A DNA stretch of 54,336 nt, taken from NCBI GenBank assembly GCA_947475315.1, contig CANJMY010000015.1, forward strand, positions 1 to 54,336, read 5' to 3'. Positions 27,298-35,852 of the stretch are shown piece after piece; position 1 is the stretch's first letter; each line of letters starts with the position of its first letter. Below the pieces are notes generated by a model. It did no database searches. It was not told where the DNA came from and was given only the letters and a program-made list of their open reading frames with translations. Source of the DNA: Pseudomonadota bacterium (GTDB lineage Bacteria; Myxococcota_A; UBA796; GCA-2862545). A program made the position numbers and the translations under genes.

Positions 27298-28347
27298 TCA
27301 GCCCCGCCACCGCACCTCGACCCGGCCATCCGCGTGCGTGGCCTGCAGGCCAGTCCTCCCACGTGGGTCACGCACGGTCTCCAGCGCGAGCAGCCCGTCG
27401 TGCACGTGCCGATGGTGTAGCGGACACAGCGTCACCAGGTTCGCCTCGTCGTGTTTCCCGCCCGCCGCGCGCGACCTGACGTGGTGCACGTCCAGCCACA
27501 GCCGACACCGACAGCCCGCCACCGCGCACTTGGTGCCGTCCCGGTGCAGCACGGCGCGTCGGATCGCCGGTGGTATCGTGCGCGTCAGGTGTCCGTGGCT
27601 CGGGCCCGCGCGCAGATCGACGACCTCCGCGTCACACGCTGCCTGCGCGGCGACCGTCTCGCTGACCTCGGCGTCGGCGGCGTGATCGTCACCGCAGCTG
27701 GGGCAGTGGGTGACGATCACCCGGTAGCGCTCAGCGATCGGCGCTCCGTCGCCGTCGGCGTCGAAGATCACGCGCTGCGCCATCGCCGCGAGCGCCGCGC
27801 CCTCGTCCAGCTCCACACCGTTCAGGCCCGCCTGGGTCCGGAGCAACGCGAGCGCGTCACGCAGCATCGCCGCGTCCGACGCCTCCATCTCGACGACGAA
27901 GCGCGTCCTCGCTGACCCACGTGGGTCATCCTTGAGCGCGCGCGGCGCCTCGCCGACCTGCGACTTGGACACCATCGCCTCCAGCACGCGGCTGGTGTTC
28001 GTCGTGGCCGCCTCGACCCACGCGGCGTCCGTGTCGGGCGTGATCACGCGGATCAATTCGCGCGCCTTGGTCCAGGAGATCGCGCCCGCGGCGAAGGCCG
28101 CGTCGAGCGCCGGCAGCGAAGGCAACATGCCGCCGATCTGCAGCAGCCCACGCGCTTGGCGGACCGACAGATCAAGCGCCTGCTCGGCGTAGTCGTAGAT
28201 CGACGCGTAGCCGAGCGCGTGGTGCAGCGACTCGTCAGCGACCTCGCGGAGCAGGCGGGCGGCGATGTGCTCGGCGGCGCGGCGCTGGCGGAGGGCGGCG
28301 ATCAGCTCGGCGTGGATCTGGTGCGCGCGATCGGGGACGGCGTTCAT
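27298..28347 (-). CDS. HNH endonuclease (DUF222-like N-terminal region)
   Basis: 349 residues from ATG 28347 with GAGG upstream; the in-frame extension to 28467 is not supported. The N-terminal 200 residues are helical, like the DUF222-type region common in HNH proteins (SVRQARGLLQIG, ISWTKARELIRV). The HNH domain is C-terminal: RDGTKCAVAGCRCRLWLDVHHVRSRAAGGKHDEANLVTLCPLHHRHVHDG, with catalytic His in DVHH and Cys pairs holding a structural zinc. Such stand-alone proteins are common in actinobacteria and myxobacteria, often in repeat-rich places. Target unknown. Confidence 0.88.
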   Translation of the reverse strand: MNAVPDRAHQIHAELIAALRQRRAAEHIAARLLREVADESLHHALGYASIYDYAEQALDLSVRQARGLLQIGGMLPSLPALDAAFAAGAISWTKARELIRVITPDTDAAWVEAATTNTSRVLEAMVSKSQVGEAPRALKDDPRGSARTRFVVEMEASDAAMLRDALALLRTQAGLNGVELDEGAALAAMAQRVIFDADGDGAPIAERYRVIVTHCPSCGDDHAADAEVSETVAAQAACDAEVVDLRAGPSHGHLTRTIPPAIRRAVLHRDGTKCAVAGCRCRLWLDVHHVRSRAAGGKHDEANLVTLCPLHHRHVHDGLLALETVRDPRGRTGLQATHADGRVEVRWRG

Positions 28348-28526
28348 GGTGGCCTCGGGATGAGGTCCGGTATCACCACGAATTTTGGCGCTCGTGCGGG
28401 GGCCTGCCAGCGCACCTGACGGGTGTGAGCGACGCGCGAGGTGGAGAGACGACAAACGATTCGGCACAGCGCGCGTGGGCGGTGTGGGACGCGCTCGGAG
28501 AGCGCAGTCACCGCCTTGTGCCGGTT

Positions 28527-28554
28527 TTGCATGCTAAAACTGTCAAGGTATGAG
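28527..28554 (+). promoter_or_regulatory. Promoter-like pair in A/T-rich island
   Basis: TTGCAT, 16 bases, TATGAG. It reads toward the tandem repeats, where no plus-strand gene is seen, so a non-coding transcript is possible but unproven. On the other strand tgtcaa (28541-28546) gives TTGACA, without a clear -10. Confidence 0.3.
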
Positions 28555-28754
28555 CGCCTGAAATGACATTTCGGACGGCGCGGCCCGACGGTGCCGGCGC
28601 GCGCCGAGGTGCCGTTCGACGTTGTCGCCGCGATCGCCGTAGCAGGCGGGCTCGCCCGCGATGTCGCGCGCGACGGCGACGTCGTCGCCTCGTCCGTTTG
28701 CGCGAGCTGGCGGCATCGGCGTTGAAGCGGCTCGAACCGAGCGACTTCGAGGTC

Positions 28755-29010
28755 GCGTCTGCGCTCGTTCCGGCGCCTCCGGCTCGCGCAACGCCATGCG
28801 CGCGTGCGCGCCGCGCGCTCGTGTGCCGCGGCGTCCGCGCTCGTTCCGGCGCCTCCGGCTCGCGCAACGCCATGCGCGCGTGCGCGCCGCGCGCTCGTGT
28901 GCCGCGGCGTCTGCACTCGTTCCGCGGCCTCCGGCTCGCACGAGGCCATGCGCGCGTGCGAGTCGCGCGATCGTGCGCCGCGGCGTCTACACTCGTTCCG
29001 CGGCCCGCGC
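28755..29010. repeat. Imperfect ~76-bp tandem repeat, three full copies plus part
   Basis: The marker string gcgtctgc(g/a)ctcgttcc starts at 28755, 28831 and 28905, and again as gcgtctacactcgttcc at 28983, giving periods of 76, 74 and 78. Each unit contains gcctccggctcgc and ccatgcgcgcgtgcg. Confidence 0.8.
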
Positions 29011-29062
29011 CGTGCGCTCGTCCGCGCCCCCGCCTGTCCAGGTCTCCCGCCGTGCGCCCGCT

Positions 29063-29563
29063 CTAAGGAGGCGTGATCCCCGCGCACGTCACGAACGCCG
29101 GCTCACACTTCTGCACGCGGCACGTCTCGCAGGCGGCGCTCGTCGCGTCCAAGCACTGGGCCAGGCACTTGTTGACCACGCACACCGAGATGTTGCCGAA
29201 GCACTGCGAGCAGCCGCCGGTCAGGCCGACGTCCGAGCCGATGCAGTTGGACACGCAGGCGCCCAGGCGCGGGGCCTGGGTGCAGGAGAACACGCAGCTC
29301 TGCGTGGTGTCCGAGATGGTGTTCGCGGCGGCCGCGAGCGCGGCGTAGTCGGCGGTGTTGTCGCAGGCGCCGGCGGACACGTCGGTGTCCGTGGGCAGGA
29401 CGGCGGTGTCGGTGTCTTCGACCACCACGTCGGTGTCTTCGACCACCACGTCGGTGTCGACCACGACGTCGGTGTCCAGCGTGACGTCGGTGTCGCCGGG
29501 GAGCTTGGTCTCTCCCGTGGTGGAGCAGGCGACGAAGGCGAGGGCGAGGAAGAGCGCGCGCAT
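29063..29563 (-). CDS. Cys-rich DTD-linker lipoprotein
   Basis: 166 residues from ATG 29563, lipobox FVAC (Cys13). The Asp-Thr-Asp-Val linker (about 20-62) has exact short repeats (VVVEDTD twice). The domain after it has about fourteen Cys in a C-x3-C / C-x2-C spacing (CVFSCTQAP, CVSNCIG, CSQCFGN, CVVNKCLAQC, CETCRVQKC), which suggests a small disulfide-rich or repeat-knot fold. Similar Cys-rich domains are found in exported proteins of myxobacteria. Function unknown. Confidence 0.8.
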   Translation of the reverse strand: MRALFLALAFVACSTTGETKLPGDTDVTLDTDVVVDTDVVVEDTDVVVEDTDTAVLPTDTDVSAGACDNTADYAALAAAANTISDTTQSCVFSCTQAPRLGACVSNCIGSDVGLTGGCSQCFGNISVCVVNKCLAQCLDATSAACETCRVQKCEPAFVTCAGITPP

Positions 29564-29652
29564 GAAGAACCCTGGTTTCGGGCGCAGGCTAGCACCCGGG
29601 TCGCGCGCTTGCACCGGTGCAAAGCGTGACGACGACCGGAGGTGACCGTGTT

Positions 29653-29684
29653 GGCCGGCCGCCACGGCGAGCGCGGCCTTGGCC
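29653..29684 (-). terminator. Possible terminator of the SPFH operon
   Basis: ggccggccgc pairs with gcggcc-tt-ggcc with a two-base bulge and a 10-base loop, 8 bases past the stop of the small membrane-protein gene on the minus strand. Confidence 0.35.
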
Positions 29685-29691
29685 CGGACGC

Positions 29692-29910
29692 CTAGTGCCG
29701 CGGATCCAGGTCCTTGAGGATCTCGTTCTTCAGCTGCTCCTCCAGGATCTGCGTCCGAAGACGCTCCTGCTTCAGCGCCTCCTCCGCCAGCGCGGCCTCG
29801 CGCTTCTCTCTGTCCGACTTGCGGAACACGGAGAAGATCGCGGCGCCGACGCTGGTGGTGGAGAGCAGGGCGATCACGAGCACGAGCAGCGCGAGGTCTG
29901 CAGTGGCCAT
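29692..29910 (-). CDS. Small membrane protein with coiled-coil tail
   Basis: 72 residues. One membrane helix (about 6-28) followed by a strongly charged helix with heptad pattern to the end (KREAALAEEALKQERLRTQILEEQLKNEILKDL). It starts two bases after the SPFH stop codon, so the two are almost surely co-translated. The layout, a helix anchor plus a coil next to an SPFH protein, suggests a partner or membrane adaptor for it. No named family recognised. Confidence 0.75.
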   Translation of the reverse strand: MATADLALLVLVIALLSTTSVGAAIFSVFRKSDREKREAALAEEALKQERLRTQILEEQLKNEILKDLDPRH

Positions 29911-29912
29911 GG

Positions 29913-30815
29913 CTACTTCTTGCGCTCCTGGGCGATCGCCGCGACCGAGCCGACGTCGAGGATCATCGACGAGTTGCCGCCGCCCGCGACCACGGGCAGC
30001 TTGCCGTCCCAGCGCTCGGCCTTCTTCTGCTCGATGTCGAGCTCGCGGAGCTTGAGCAGCTCCGCCGTGATGGACGCGGCGATCAGGCGGTTCGCGTCGG
30101 CCTCGGCGGCGGCGCTGGCCATGCGGGCCTCGGCGGCCGCCTTGGCGGTGGCGACGGTCTTCTTGCCCTCGGCCTCGGCGGACGCGACCTCACGCTCGAC
30201 GCGCTGCGCGTTCTGCGTGGCGGCGGTGGACGCCTCCATGGCCTCCTGCACCTGCTTGGGCAGGCGGACCTCGGAGTTGAGCGTCAGGCGCGTGATGAGC
30301 AGGCCCTTCGGGTTGAACTCTTCCTGCACCTTCTCCTCGGCGCACTTGAACAGCTCCTCCTTGCGGGGGCCGTAGATCTCGTCGACCGTCATGGTGGCGG
30401 CGCACATGTTCAGGCCGTTGCGGACCGAGTCGCGCACGCGGGTGTGGATGATCTGGTCGACGTCGTAGCCGAACGTCTGGACCATCTTGATCATGTCCGC
30501 GTCGGCGGGGGCGATCGCGTAGCCGACGCCGACGTCGACGTTCACCTTCTGGCCGTCCTTGCCCGCGAAGGTGATCGACTCGTCGGTGACGCTGCCCTCG
30601 GTGGAGGTGGCGGTCCACACGGCGCGCTGCTCGCGCGAGACGATGGTGTAGTAGTTGGTGCAGTAGGCGAGGGCCGGCCAGTAGCGGCCCTGACGCAGCA
30701 CCAGCGGCGTGGTGGCGCCGCCGCACACGGGGACCTCGACGACAGCGGTGCCGGGGCTGACCGTGGCGCAGCCGGTGACGAGGGCGAGCAAGGGGGCGAG
30801 GATCTTCGAACGCAT
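29913..30815 (-). CDS. SPFH/Band-7 (prohibitin-like) lipoprotein
   Basis: 300 residues. Lipobox VTGC (Cys16) in place of the usual N-terminal membrane helix. The SPFH domain covers about 35-200: TYYTIVSREQRAVWTATST-like strand, KVNVDVGVGYAI, DQIIHTRVRDSVRNGLNMCAA and GLLITRLTLNSEVRLPKQVQEAMEA. A long Ala/Glu-rich coiled coil follows (about 200-260), the oligomerising part. SPFH proteins form large membrane rings that scaffold proteases or lipids. Lipid anchoring, with a small partner gene just downstream, is not the usual layout. Confidence 0.85.
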   Translation of the reverse strand: MRSKILAPLLALVTGCATVSPGTAVVEVPVCGGATTPLVLRQGRYWPALAYCTNYYTIVSREQRAVWTATSTEGSVTDESITFAGKDGQKVNVDVGVGYAIAPADADMIKMVQTFGYDVDQIIHTRVRDSVRNGLNMCAATMTVDEIYGPRKEELFKCAEEKVQEEFNPKGLLITRLTLNSEVRLPKQVQEAMEASTAATQNAQRVEREVASAEAEGKKTVATAKAAAEARMASAAAEADANRLIAASITAELLKLRELDIEQKKAERWDGKLPVVAGGGNSSMILDVGSVAAIAQERKK

Positions 30816-30921
30816 CTTGGTTGTTCCAGGCGGAGCTCGCGCAGGGCGAGGCGCGCCTGATCCGTAACCATGCGCTGCAAAAATGCTGCAAGCGACGCGC
30901 AGAGCGACGCTTCAACCAAGC

Positions 30922-31971
30922 CTACTTTCGATCGTCCTTGCCGCGGAAGCGGCCGACGAGACCGACGTTCCAGCCTACGTTGAACGACTGCGTGTCGGTG
31001 TAGACGTCGTAGGGGTGCTCGACGCGGCTGGGGGTGGACCACCCGCCGTCCACGCCCATGCGAAGCCCGACGAGCTTGGTAAAGTCCGCCTTGATGGCGA
31101 AGCCGCCGCCGACCGTCACGTGCTCAGACGCGGTGACCGCGATGGACTTGCTGCTCTCGAGCGTGTCCGGCAGCCAGAAGCCCGACGCGTGCGAGGCCCA
31201 GGTGTAGTACGACGCCGCGAGGTGAAGGTCGAACGCCAGCTTGGCGCCGTTGGGCTTGTGGAGCGCGATCAGCTCGGAGCCCGCGACGCCGTCAAAGTGC
31301 GACGCGTCCTTGAGCGCGATCTCGCCGCGGTCGACGTCATCGAGGGTGACGACGTCCACCTTGTGCTTGGCCTCGCCAGTCCAGGACAGGCTGACGTACG
31401 GGTCGGCCTTGCCGCGGATCACGCTGAACGCGCCGCCGATCTTCCAGCCGAGGCCGCCCGATCCGACGCCGCGCTTGGTGGAGTACAGCGAGGTGGACGG
31501 GGTGCGCAGCGCGAGGTCGAAGCGCGCCGTGATCGGCAGGCTGCTCGCGAAGTCTTCCCGGAACGGCGACAGCGCCACGCCGATCCACACGCCGTCCAGG
31601 CCCTTGCTCTTGAGGGTGGGCGTGGGGTCCATCGTCACGCCGTGCACGTACTCGCCGCTGCCGGACACCGGGTCGAGCAGCATGTTGCGCGCGGACGGGT
31701 AGGTGATGGACTGCGACACCGTGATGGGCAGGCCGAGCGTGATGGCGACGCCCGTGTAGACGGTGAACGCGCCGCTCAGGGCCAGATCATGGCGCTGCAC
31801 GTTGCGGATGCCGTAGACGGCGCCCTGCTCCTCCAGGCCCGCCTGGGAGAACGAGCCCGCGTACCCGAGGGCCAAGTCTCCGCGAAGGTTCGGCGGGAGA
31901 TCGGTCGGATCGGCGGCGAGAGCAGAGTTGGCGATCGCCAGCAGGAAACCGGCGGAGAGCAGCGTGCGCAC
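30922..31971 (-). CDS. Outer-membrane beta-barrel protein
   Basis: 349 residues from GTG 31971, preferred over ATG 32019 because GGAGG lies 7 bases upstream and gives a compact Sec signal (LLSAGFLLAIANSALA, cleavage after Ala). The mature chain shows alternating amphipathic strands and ends in a typical barrel strand (FNVGWNVGLVGRF) followed by a charged tail. It resembles the OmpA-family/transporter-type barrels often found next to large repeat proteins in myxobacteria, but no family is certain. It diverges from the thioredoxin gene. Confidence 0.78.
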   Translation of the reverse strand: MRTLLSAGFLLAIANSALAADPTDLPPNLRGDLALGYAGSFSQAGLEEQGAVYGIRNVQRHDLALSGAFTVYTGVAITLGLPITVSQSITYPSARNMLLDPVSGSGEYVHGVTMDPTPTLKSKGLDGVWIGVALSPFREDFASSLPITARFDLALRTPSTSLYSTKRGVGSGGLGWKIGGAFSVIRGKADPYVSLSWTGEAKHKVDVVTLDDVDRGEIALKDASHFDGVAGSELIALHKPNGAKLAFDLHLAASYYTWASHASGFWLPDTLESSKSIAVTASEHVTVGGGFAIKADFTKLVGLRMGVDGGWSTPSRVEHPYDVYTDTQSFNVGWNVGLVGRFRGKDDRK

Positions 31972-32105
31972 GGCAGGGCCTCCGCTCGCGAGGATAGCCG
32001 CGCCCGGGACGATGCGCATCCCGTGACGTGGCGGAAGTGCGACGATAGTGCGGGGCCTTGAATAACGAGCGGCCCCCGAGCGTCGCATTGCGGATGGAGG
32101 ACTCG

Positions 32106-32603
32106 ATGCGTTCACTGCTCGCCCGACTGCTGCCACTGTTCACGTTCCTTTGGCTATTCGCCCCGGTGGCCCACGCCGCCCCTGCCATGGACTTCACGCT
32201 CTACGACGTGAACGGCCAGCAGGTCCACCTGGCGGACCTCAAGGGCAAGGTCGTCGTCGTCTCGTTCTGGGCCACCTGGTGCGGCCCCTGCAAGGAGGAG
32301 ATGCCCCACCTCCAGGCGCTCTATGACAAGCACAAGGCCAAGGGCCTGGTGATCCTGTCGCTGTCGACCGACGACGTGCGCACCACCAGCCGCGTGAAGC
32401 CCTACATCGCGTCCAAGGGCTACACGTTCCCCGTGCTGCTGGACAAGGACAGCGCGGTGGTGGGGCTGTACAACCCCAACAAGACGCTGCCCTGGACGGT
32501 GGTGATCGACCGCAGCTTCCAGGTGGCTGATCAGCGCGGCGGCTACGACCCCGGCGATGAGATCAAGCTCGGCGAGCTGGTCACGCGCCTCCTCGGGCCG
32601 TGA
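32106..32603 (+). CDS. TlpA/ResA-type thioredoxin, exported
   Basis: 165 residues from ATG 32106 (GGAGG 7 bases upstream). Sec signal ends at VAHA-A. Thioredoxin fold: DFTLYDVNGQQVHLADLKGKVVVVSFWATWCGPC with the redox pair in W-C-G-P-C (Cys about 61/64), then KEEMPHL, and cis-Pro region KTLPWTVVID. Such proteins reduce or oxidise cysteines outside the cytoplasm. Its gene overlaps the next by 4 bases, so the outer-membrane protein is the obvious candidate client. Confidence 0.9.
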   Translation: MRSLLARLLPLFTFLWLFAPVAHAAPAMDFTLYDVNGQQVHLADLKGKVVVVSFWATWCGPCKEEMPHLQALYDKHKAKGLVILSLSTDDVRTTSRVKPYIASKGYTFPVLLDKDSAVVGLYNPNKTLPWTVVIDRSFQVADQRGGYDPGDEIKLGELVTRLLGP

Positions 32604-34645
32604 CCGGGTTGGGCGGGGCAGGGGCACAGCGCTGGATCGTCTCGCTCGCGCTCGCCGCGGGCGGGGTCGCGCGCGCGGACGAGCCTGCGTCGACTGACGC
32701 GGCGTCGTCGGCTGCGCCGGGGCAGACCGCGTCCGTGACGCAGTTGCCGTCCCCTGCGGACGCGGCCCCCGCGCCGGTGTCATCCGCCGCGGACGCGACG
32801 TCTGCGCCAGCGGCAGCCCCCGCGAACGTGTCGCCTGCGTCGCCATCGACCGATCCAAGCTCCACGCCCGACGCCACCGGCGTCACCGTGGCCCCCGACG
32901 CGCCCGCGCCGCCCGAGGGTGCGGCGGTGGACGTGCCCGCGTCGCCGGTGCCGCCCACCGACGACGTGGCCCCGGCCAAGCCCCGCCCGTCCTTTGTGTT
33001 CTCCGAGGACTTCGAGCTGCGCTGGTACAAGTCGCCGGACTCACTGCCCGCGTTCCCGGACAATCCCCGCGTCCTCGACTGGTTCGAGCAGGTCAACCGC
33101 TTCACGATCGGCGGCGCCTTCAAGAAGTGGACCTTCTTCACGCAGCTCGACGAGGTCGCGCTCACCGGCACCACGCACTTCCTCGACGACGTGCGCGTGG
33201 CCGACCGTGAGCTGCTGGCCCCCGGCGTGTGGTCCGTGCTGGTCGGCGGCGCCTACGATCCCGGCACCCACGGCCTGAAGGGCTGGGACCTCTTCTCGCG
33301 CAACGTCTTCATCAACATGGAGAAGCTGCGGGCCGGCTACACCGGCAAGAACATCAGCGTCGAGCTGGGCGACAGCTACCTGGCGTTCGGACGCGGCCTG
33401 TCCCTGGCCGTGCAGCGCAACGTCGAGATCGACATCGACACGTCGATCCAGGGCGTGAAGGTCCAGGCCCGCCCGGGCCTGTGGGACATCACCGGCTTCG
33501 CGGGCCAGCTCAACCGCCAGCAGGTGCTCCAGGACAACCGCAACGACGGCCTGTTCGGCGACCGACGTCACACGGTCGGCGGCGTGCGCATCGAGCGCTA
33601 CGGCCTGGGCCCGGTCAACCTGGGCGCGCACGGCGTGGTCTACAACTTCGTCACCGACGAGGGCTGGAGGTCGGGGTTCACCAACCTCAAGTCCACGCCC
33701 GACGCGGTGGTGGGCGGCGCCACGGTCGAGGCGGTCGGCCTTGGCCCCACGGACTGGTACCTGGAGGGCGACGGCTACGCGTACCCCACGGCCGATCTGT
33801 TTGGCGGCGCCGCGCACAAGCCCGGCTACGCGCTCTACGGCTCAGGCGCGGTCTACGCGGGCAAGACCACCTGGCTCATCGAGGGCAAGCGCTTCTACCA
33901 GAGCGAGCACGTCAACGCGTTGCTCTCCTCTGAGGGCTACGAGGTCGCGACCGCGCCCACGCTCGAGTACGAGCGCGGCATCACCGAAGACAGCTCCGCG
34001 GCCATGAACAGCAACAACATCGCGGGCGGCCGCGTGCGCATGGACTGGACCGCCATCCCTGGGCAGCTGGTGCCGTACTGGTCGGTGGCGGTGTTCCGCG
34101 ACATGGAGATCGGCGGCACGCACTTCAACACGGTGCCCGAGACCATCGTGCACCCGCTGGTCGGCCTGGAGTGGACGCACAACGCGTGGTCCGCGATGGC
34201 GAACATCGGCTACCGCAACGACATCCGCGACGGCAAGGACGGCGGGAGCGACCGCCAGCTGCACGGCGACGTGCTGGCCAAGGTCCCGGTGAAGGACGGC
34301 TGGGCCTTTGACCTGAGCCTGTCGACCGAGTGGTTCCAGTGGGGCAACAACCCGGTCCAGCAGCACGATTACGTCGAGGTCGAGTCGTCGGTGGCGCTGC
34401 TCTACAAGGGCCTGTTCGCGTTCACCTGGTACACCGACACGTCGACCAACCCGCTGATCGACTCCGTTGGCAACCTGTCGAACGACGTGTACGGCGCGGG
34501 CGAGCTGCAGATCAAGCCGCTGCCCAACCTGACGCTCCGGGCCTTCTACGGCGCCTACAAGAGCGGCGTGCGCTGCGCCGGCGGCCAGTGCCGCGTGCTG
34601 CCGGGCTTTGAGGGTGCGCGCATCTCGGCGACGGCGACCTTCTGA
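32600..34645 (+). CDS. DUF6029-like outer-membrane protein with one Cys pair
   Basis: 681 residues, GTG start inside the GTGA overlap. Sec signal, then about 95 residues of Ala/Pro/Ser/Asp-rich linker, then a long beta-barrel (from about 130) with many alternating strands and a last residue Phe, the usual end of outer-membrane barrels. The barrel resembles DUF6029 proteins. The whole chain holds only two Cys, in C-A-G-G-Q-C about 20 residues from the C-terminus. Being coupled to a thioredoxin, this pair could be its substrate. Transported or bound ligand unknown. Confidence 0.8.
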   Translation: MTGLGGAGAQRWIVSLALAAGGVARADEPASTDAASSAAPGQTASVTQLPSPADAAPAPVSSAADATSAPAAAPANVSPASPSTDPSSTPDATGVTVAPDAPAPPEGAAVDVPASPVPPTDDVAPAKPRPSFVFSEDFELRWYKSPDSLPAFPDNPRVLDWFEQVNRFTIGGAFKKWTFFTQLDEVALTGTTHFLDDVRVADRELLAPGVWSVLVGGAYDPGTHGLKGWDLFSRNVFINMEKLRAGYTGKNISVELGDSYLAFGRGLSLAVQRNVEIDIDTSIQGVKVQARPGLWDITGFAGQLNRQQVLQDNRNDGLFGDRRHTVGGVRIERYGLGPVNLGAHGVVYNFVTDEGWRSGFTNLKSTPDAVVGGATVEAVGLGPTDWYLEGDGYAYPTADLFGGAAHKPGYALYGSGAVYAGKTTWLIEGKRFYQSEHVNALLSSEGYEVATAPTLEYERGITEDSSAAMNSNNIAGGRVRMDWTAIPGQLVPYWSVAVFRDMEIGGTHFNTVPETIVHPLVGLEWTHNAWSAMANIGYRNDIRDGKDGGSDRQLHGDVLAKVPVKDGWAFDLSLSTEWFQWGNNPVQQHDYVEVESSVALLYKGLFAFTWYTDTSTNPLIDSVGNLSNDVYGAGELQIKPLPNLTLRAFYGAYKSGVRCAGGQCRVLPGFEGARISATATF

Positions 34646-34771
34646 CCTACCCCGCGGAAGGGTTTGGCCCCGCTGCGTGTCAGGACACGGCAACATTGGC
34701 CCGATCGCGTTGACATCGACCCGGCGCATGGCGATCGGGAGTGTTCGCCCTGCACTGCTGGAGCTTGCGAC

Positions 34772-35707
34772 ATGAAGTCCGTCCCCGTGTTCTTCGCCGC
34801 GCTTGCCACCTTGACCGCGATCGCCACCCCGGCGGTGGCCGCGCCCATCAAGCCGGTGGGCGTGACGGCGTCGTCGACCTACGTCGTGACCGAGGGCACC
34901 GGCAGCTACGACCCCACGCGCACCGCCGACGGCAAGGCCGCGACGTCCTGGTTCGAGGGCGAGGCGGGCAGCGGCCTGGGCGCGTGGATCGAGTACGACC
35001 TCGGCGCGCCCACCCTGGTCAAGCAGATCAAGCTGTGGGCCGGTGACTGGTCCACGTTCGACTACTGGAGCCGCGCCAACCGCCCCAAGGAGCTCGAGCT
35101 CAAGTTCAGCGATGGCACCACCCAGGTGGTCACGCTGAAGAACGAGAAGCTCGCGCAGTCGTTCGCGATCGACGGCGGCGGCAAGACCACCACCAGCGTG
35201 CGCATCAAGGTCAAGGCGATCTACGATGGCAGCACCTGGCTCGACACCGGCTTGGCTGAGGTTCAGCTGTTCGGCGACGCGGCGCCCGCGCTCACCGCCA
35301 CGTCCTCCACGGTCGCGGTCGAGGACGGCGACGGCAACTACGCCGCGTCCAACGTGATCGACGGCCTGTCCGACACCATGTGGTGCGAGGGCGACAAGGG
35401 CAGCGGCGCTGGCCAGTGGATCGAGGTCAACCTGGGCGCGTCGCGCTCGGTGTCCAGCCTGTCGCTGATCAACGGCATGGGCTCGTCGATGGTGCTTTGG
35501 ATGAAGGCCAACCAGACCACGAGCCTGGTGCTGACCTTCTCCGACGGCGCCACCGAGACCGTGGCGATCGACCGCCCGTCGTTCCGCCTCGCGTCCTACA
35601 CGTTCCCGGCGCACACCACGTCCAAGGTGCGCGTGACCATCGCCGCGGTGAAGGCGGGGGCCGAGTTCAACGACACCTGCGTGTCCGAGCTGTCCTTCGG
35701 ACCCTGA
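34772..35707 (+). CDS. Secreted protein with two discoidin-like domains
   Basis: 311 residues from ATG 34772, with GGAG upstream and a Sec signal (TPAVA-A). Two tandem F5/8-type-C/NADase-glycohydrolase-associated modules of about 140 residues each: YDPTRTADGKAATSWFEGEAGSGLGAWIEYDLG and, later, YAASNVIDGLSDTMWCEGDKGSGAGQWIEVNLG. These share the same strand pattern with ligand-loop Trp. Such modules bind glycans or lipids. No catalytic domain. It follows the outer-membrane protein by 126 bases, so a shared envelope role is likely. Confidence 0.85.
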   Translation: MKSVPVFFAALATLTAIATPAVAAPIKPVGVTASSTYVVTEGTGSYDPTRTADGKAATSWFEGEAGSGLGAWIEYDLGAPTLVKQIKLWAGDWSTFDYWSRANRPKELELKFSDGTTQVVTLKNEKLAQSFAIDGGGKTTTSVRIKVKAIYDGSTWLDTGLAEVQLFGDAAPALTATSSTVAVEDGDGNYAASNVIDGLSDTMWCEGDKGSGAGQWIEVNLGASRSVSSLSLINGMGSSMVLWMKANQTTSLVLTFSDGATETVAIDRPSFRLASYTFPAHTTSKVRVTIAAVKAGAEFNDTCVSELSFGP

Positions 35708-35852
35708 TCGCGGGCCCGTCTGGGCGCTGGGAACCGTGTGCGCTGGGCTTGCTGAAGCTTGACGCAACGGTGCAGTTCGTCCGCGCGGGGCGCTCCGCCG
35801 CAAGGTAGGATCGGGATCGGGAAAGCCGTATGGTGCCCGTGGGAGTCCTCGC

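Larger units (their letters stand above)
28348..29062. other. 715-bp gap with A/T-rich island and 76-bp tandem repeat
   Basis: No protein gene supported. Bases 28525-28576 are A/T-rich compared with their surroundings and hold a promoter-like pair. Bases 28755-29010 are tandem repeats. Minus-strand frames through the repeats give only Arg/Ala-rich low-complexity peptides. Confidence 0.5.

Noticed and set aside
28508-28941. Minus-strand Arg/Ala-rich frames over the 76-bp repeat
   Set aside because: Low complexity in all frames, no start signals; treated as repeat DNA.
34710-34738. TTGACA before the discoidin-like gene as a promoter
   Set aside because: At 17 bases spacing the -10 would be gatcgg, which is not acceptable.
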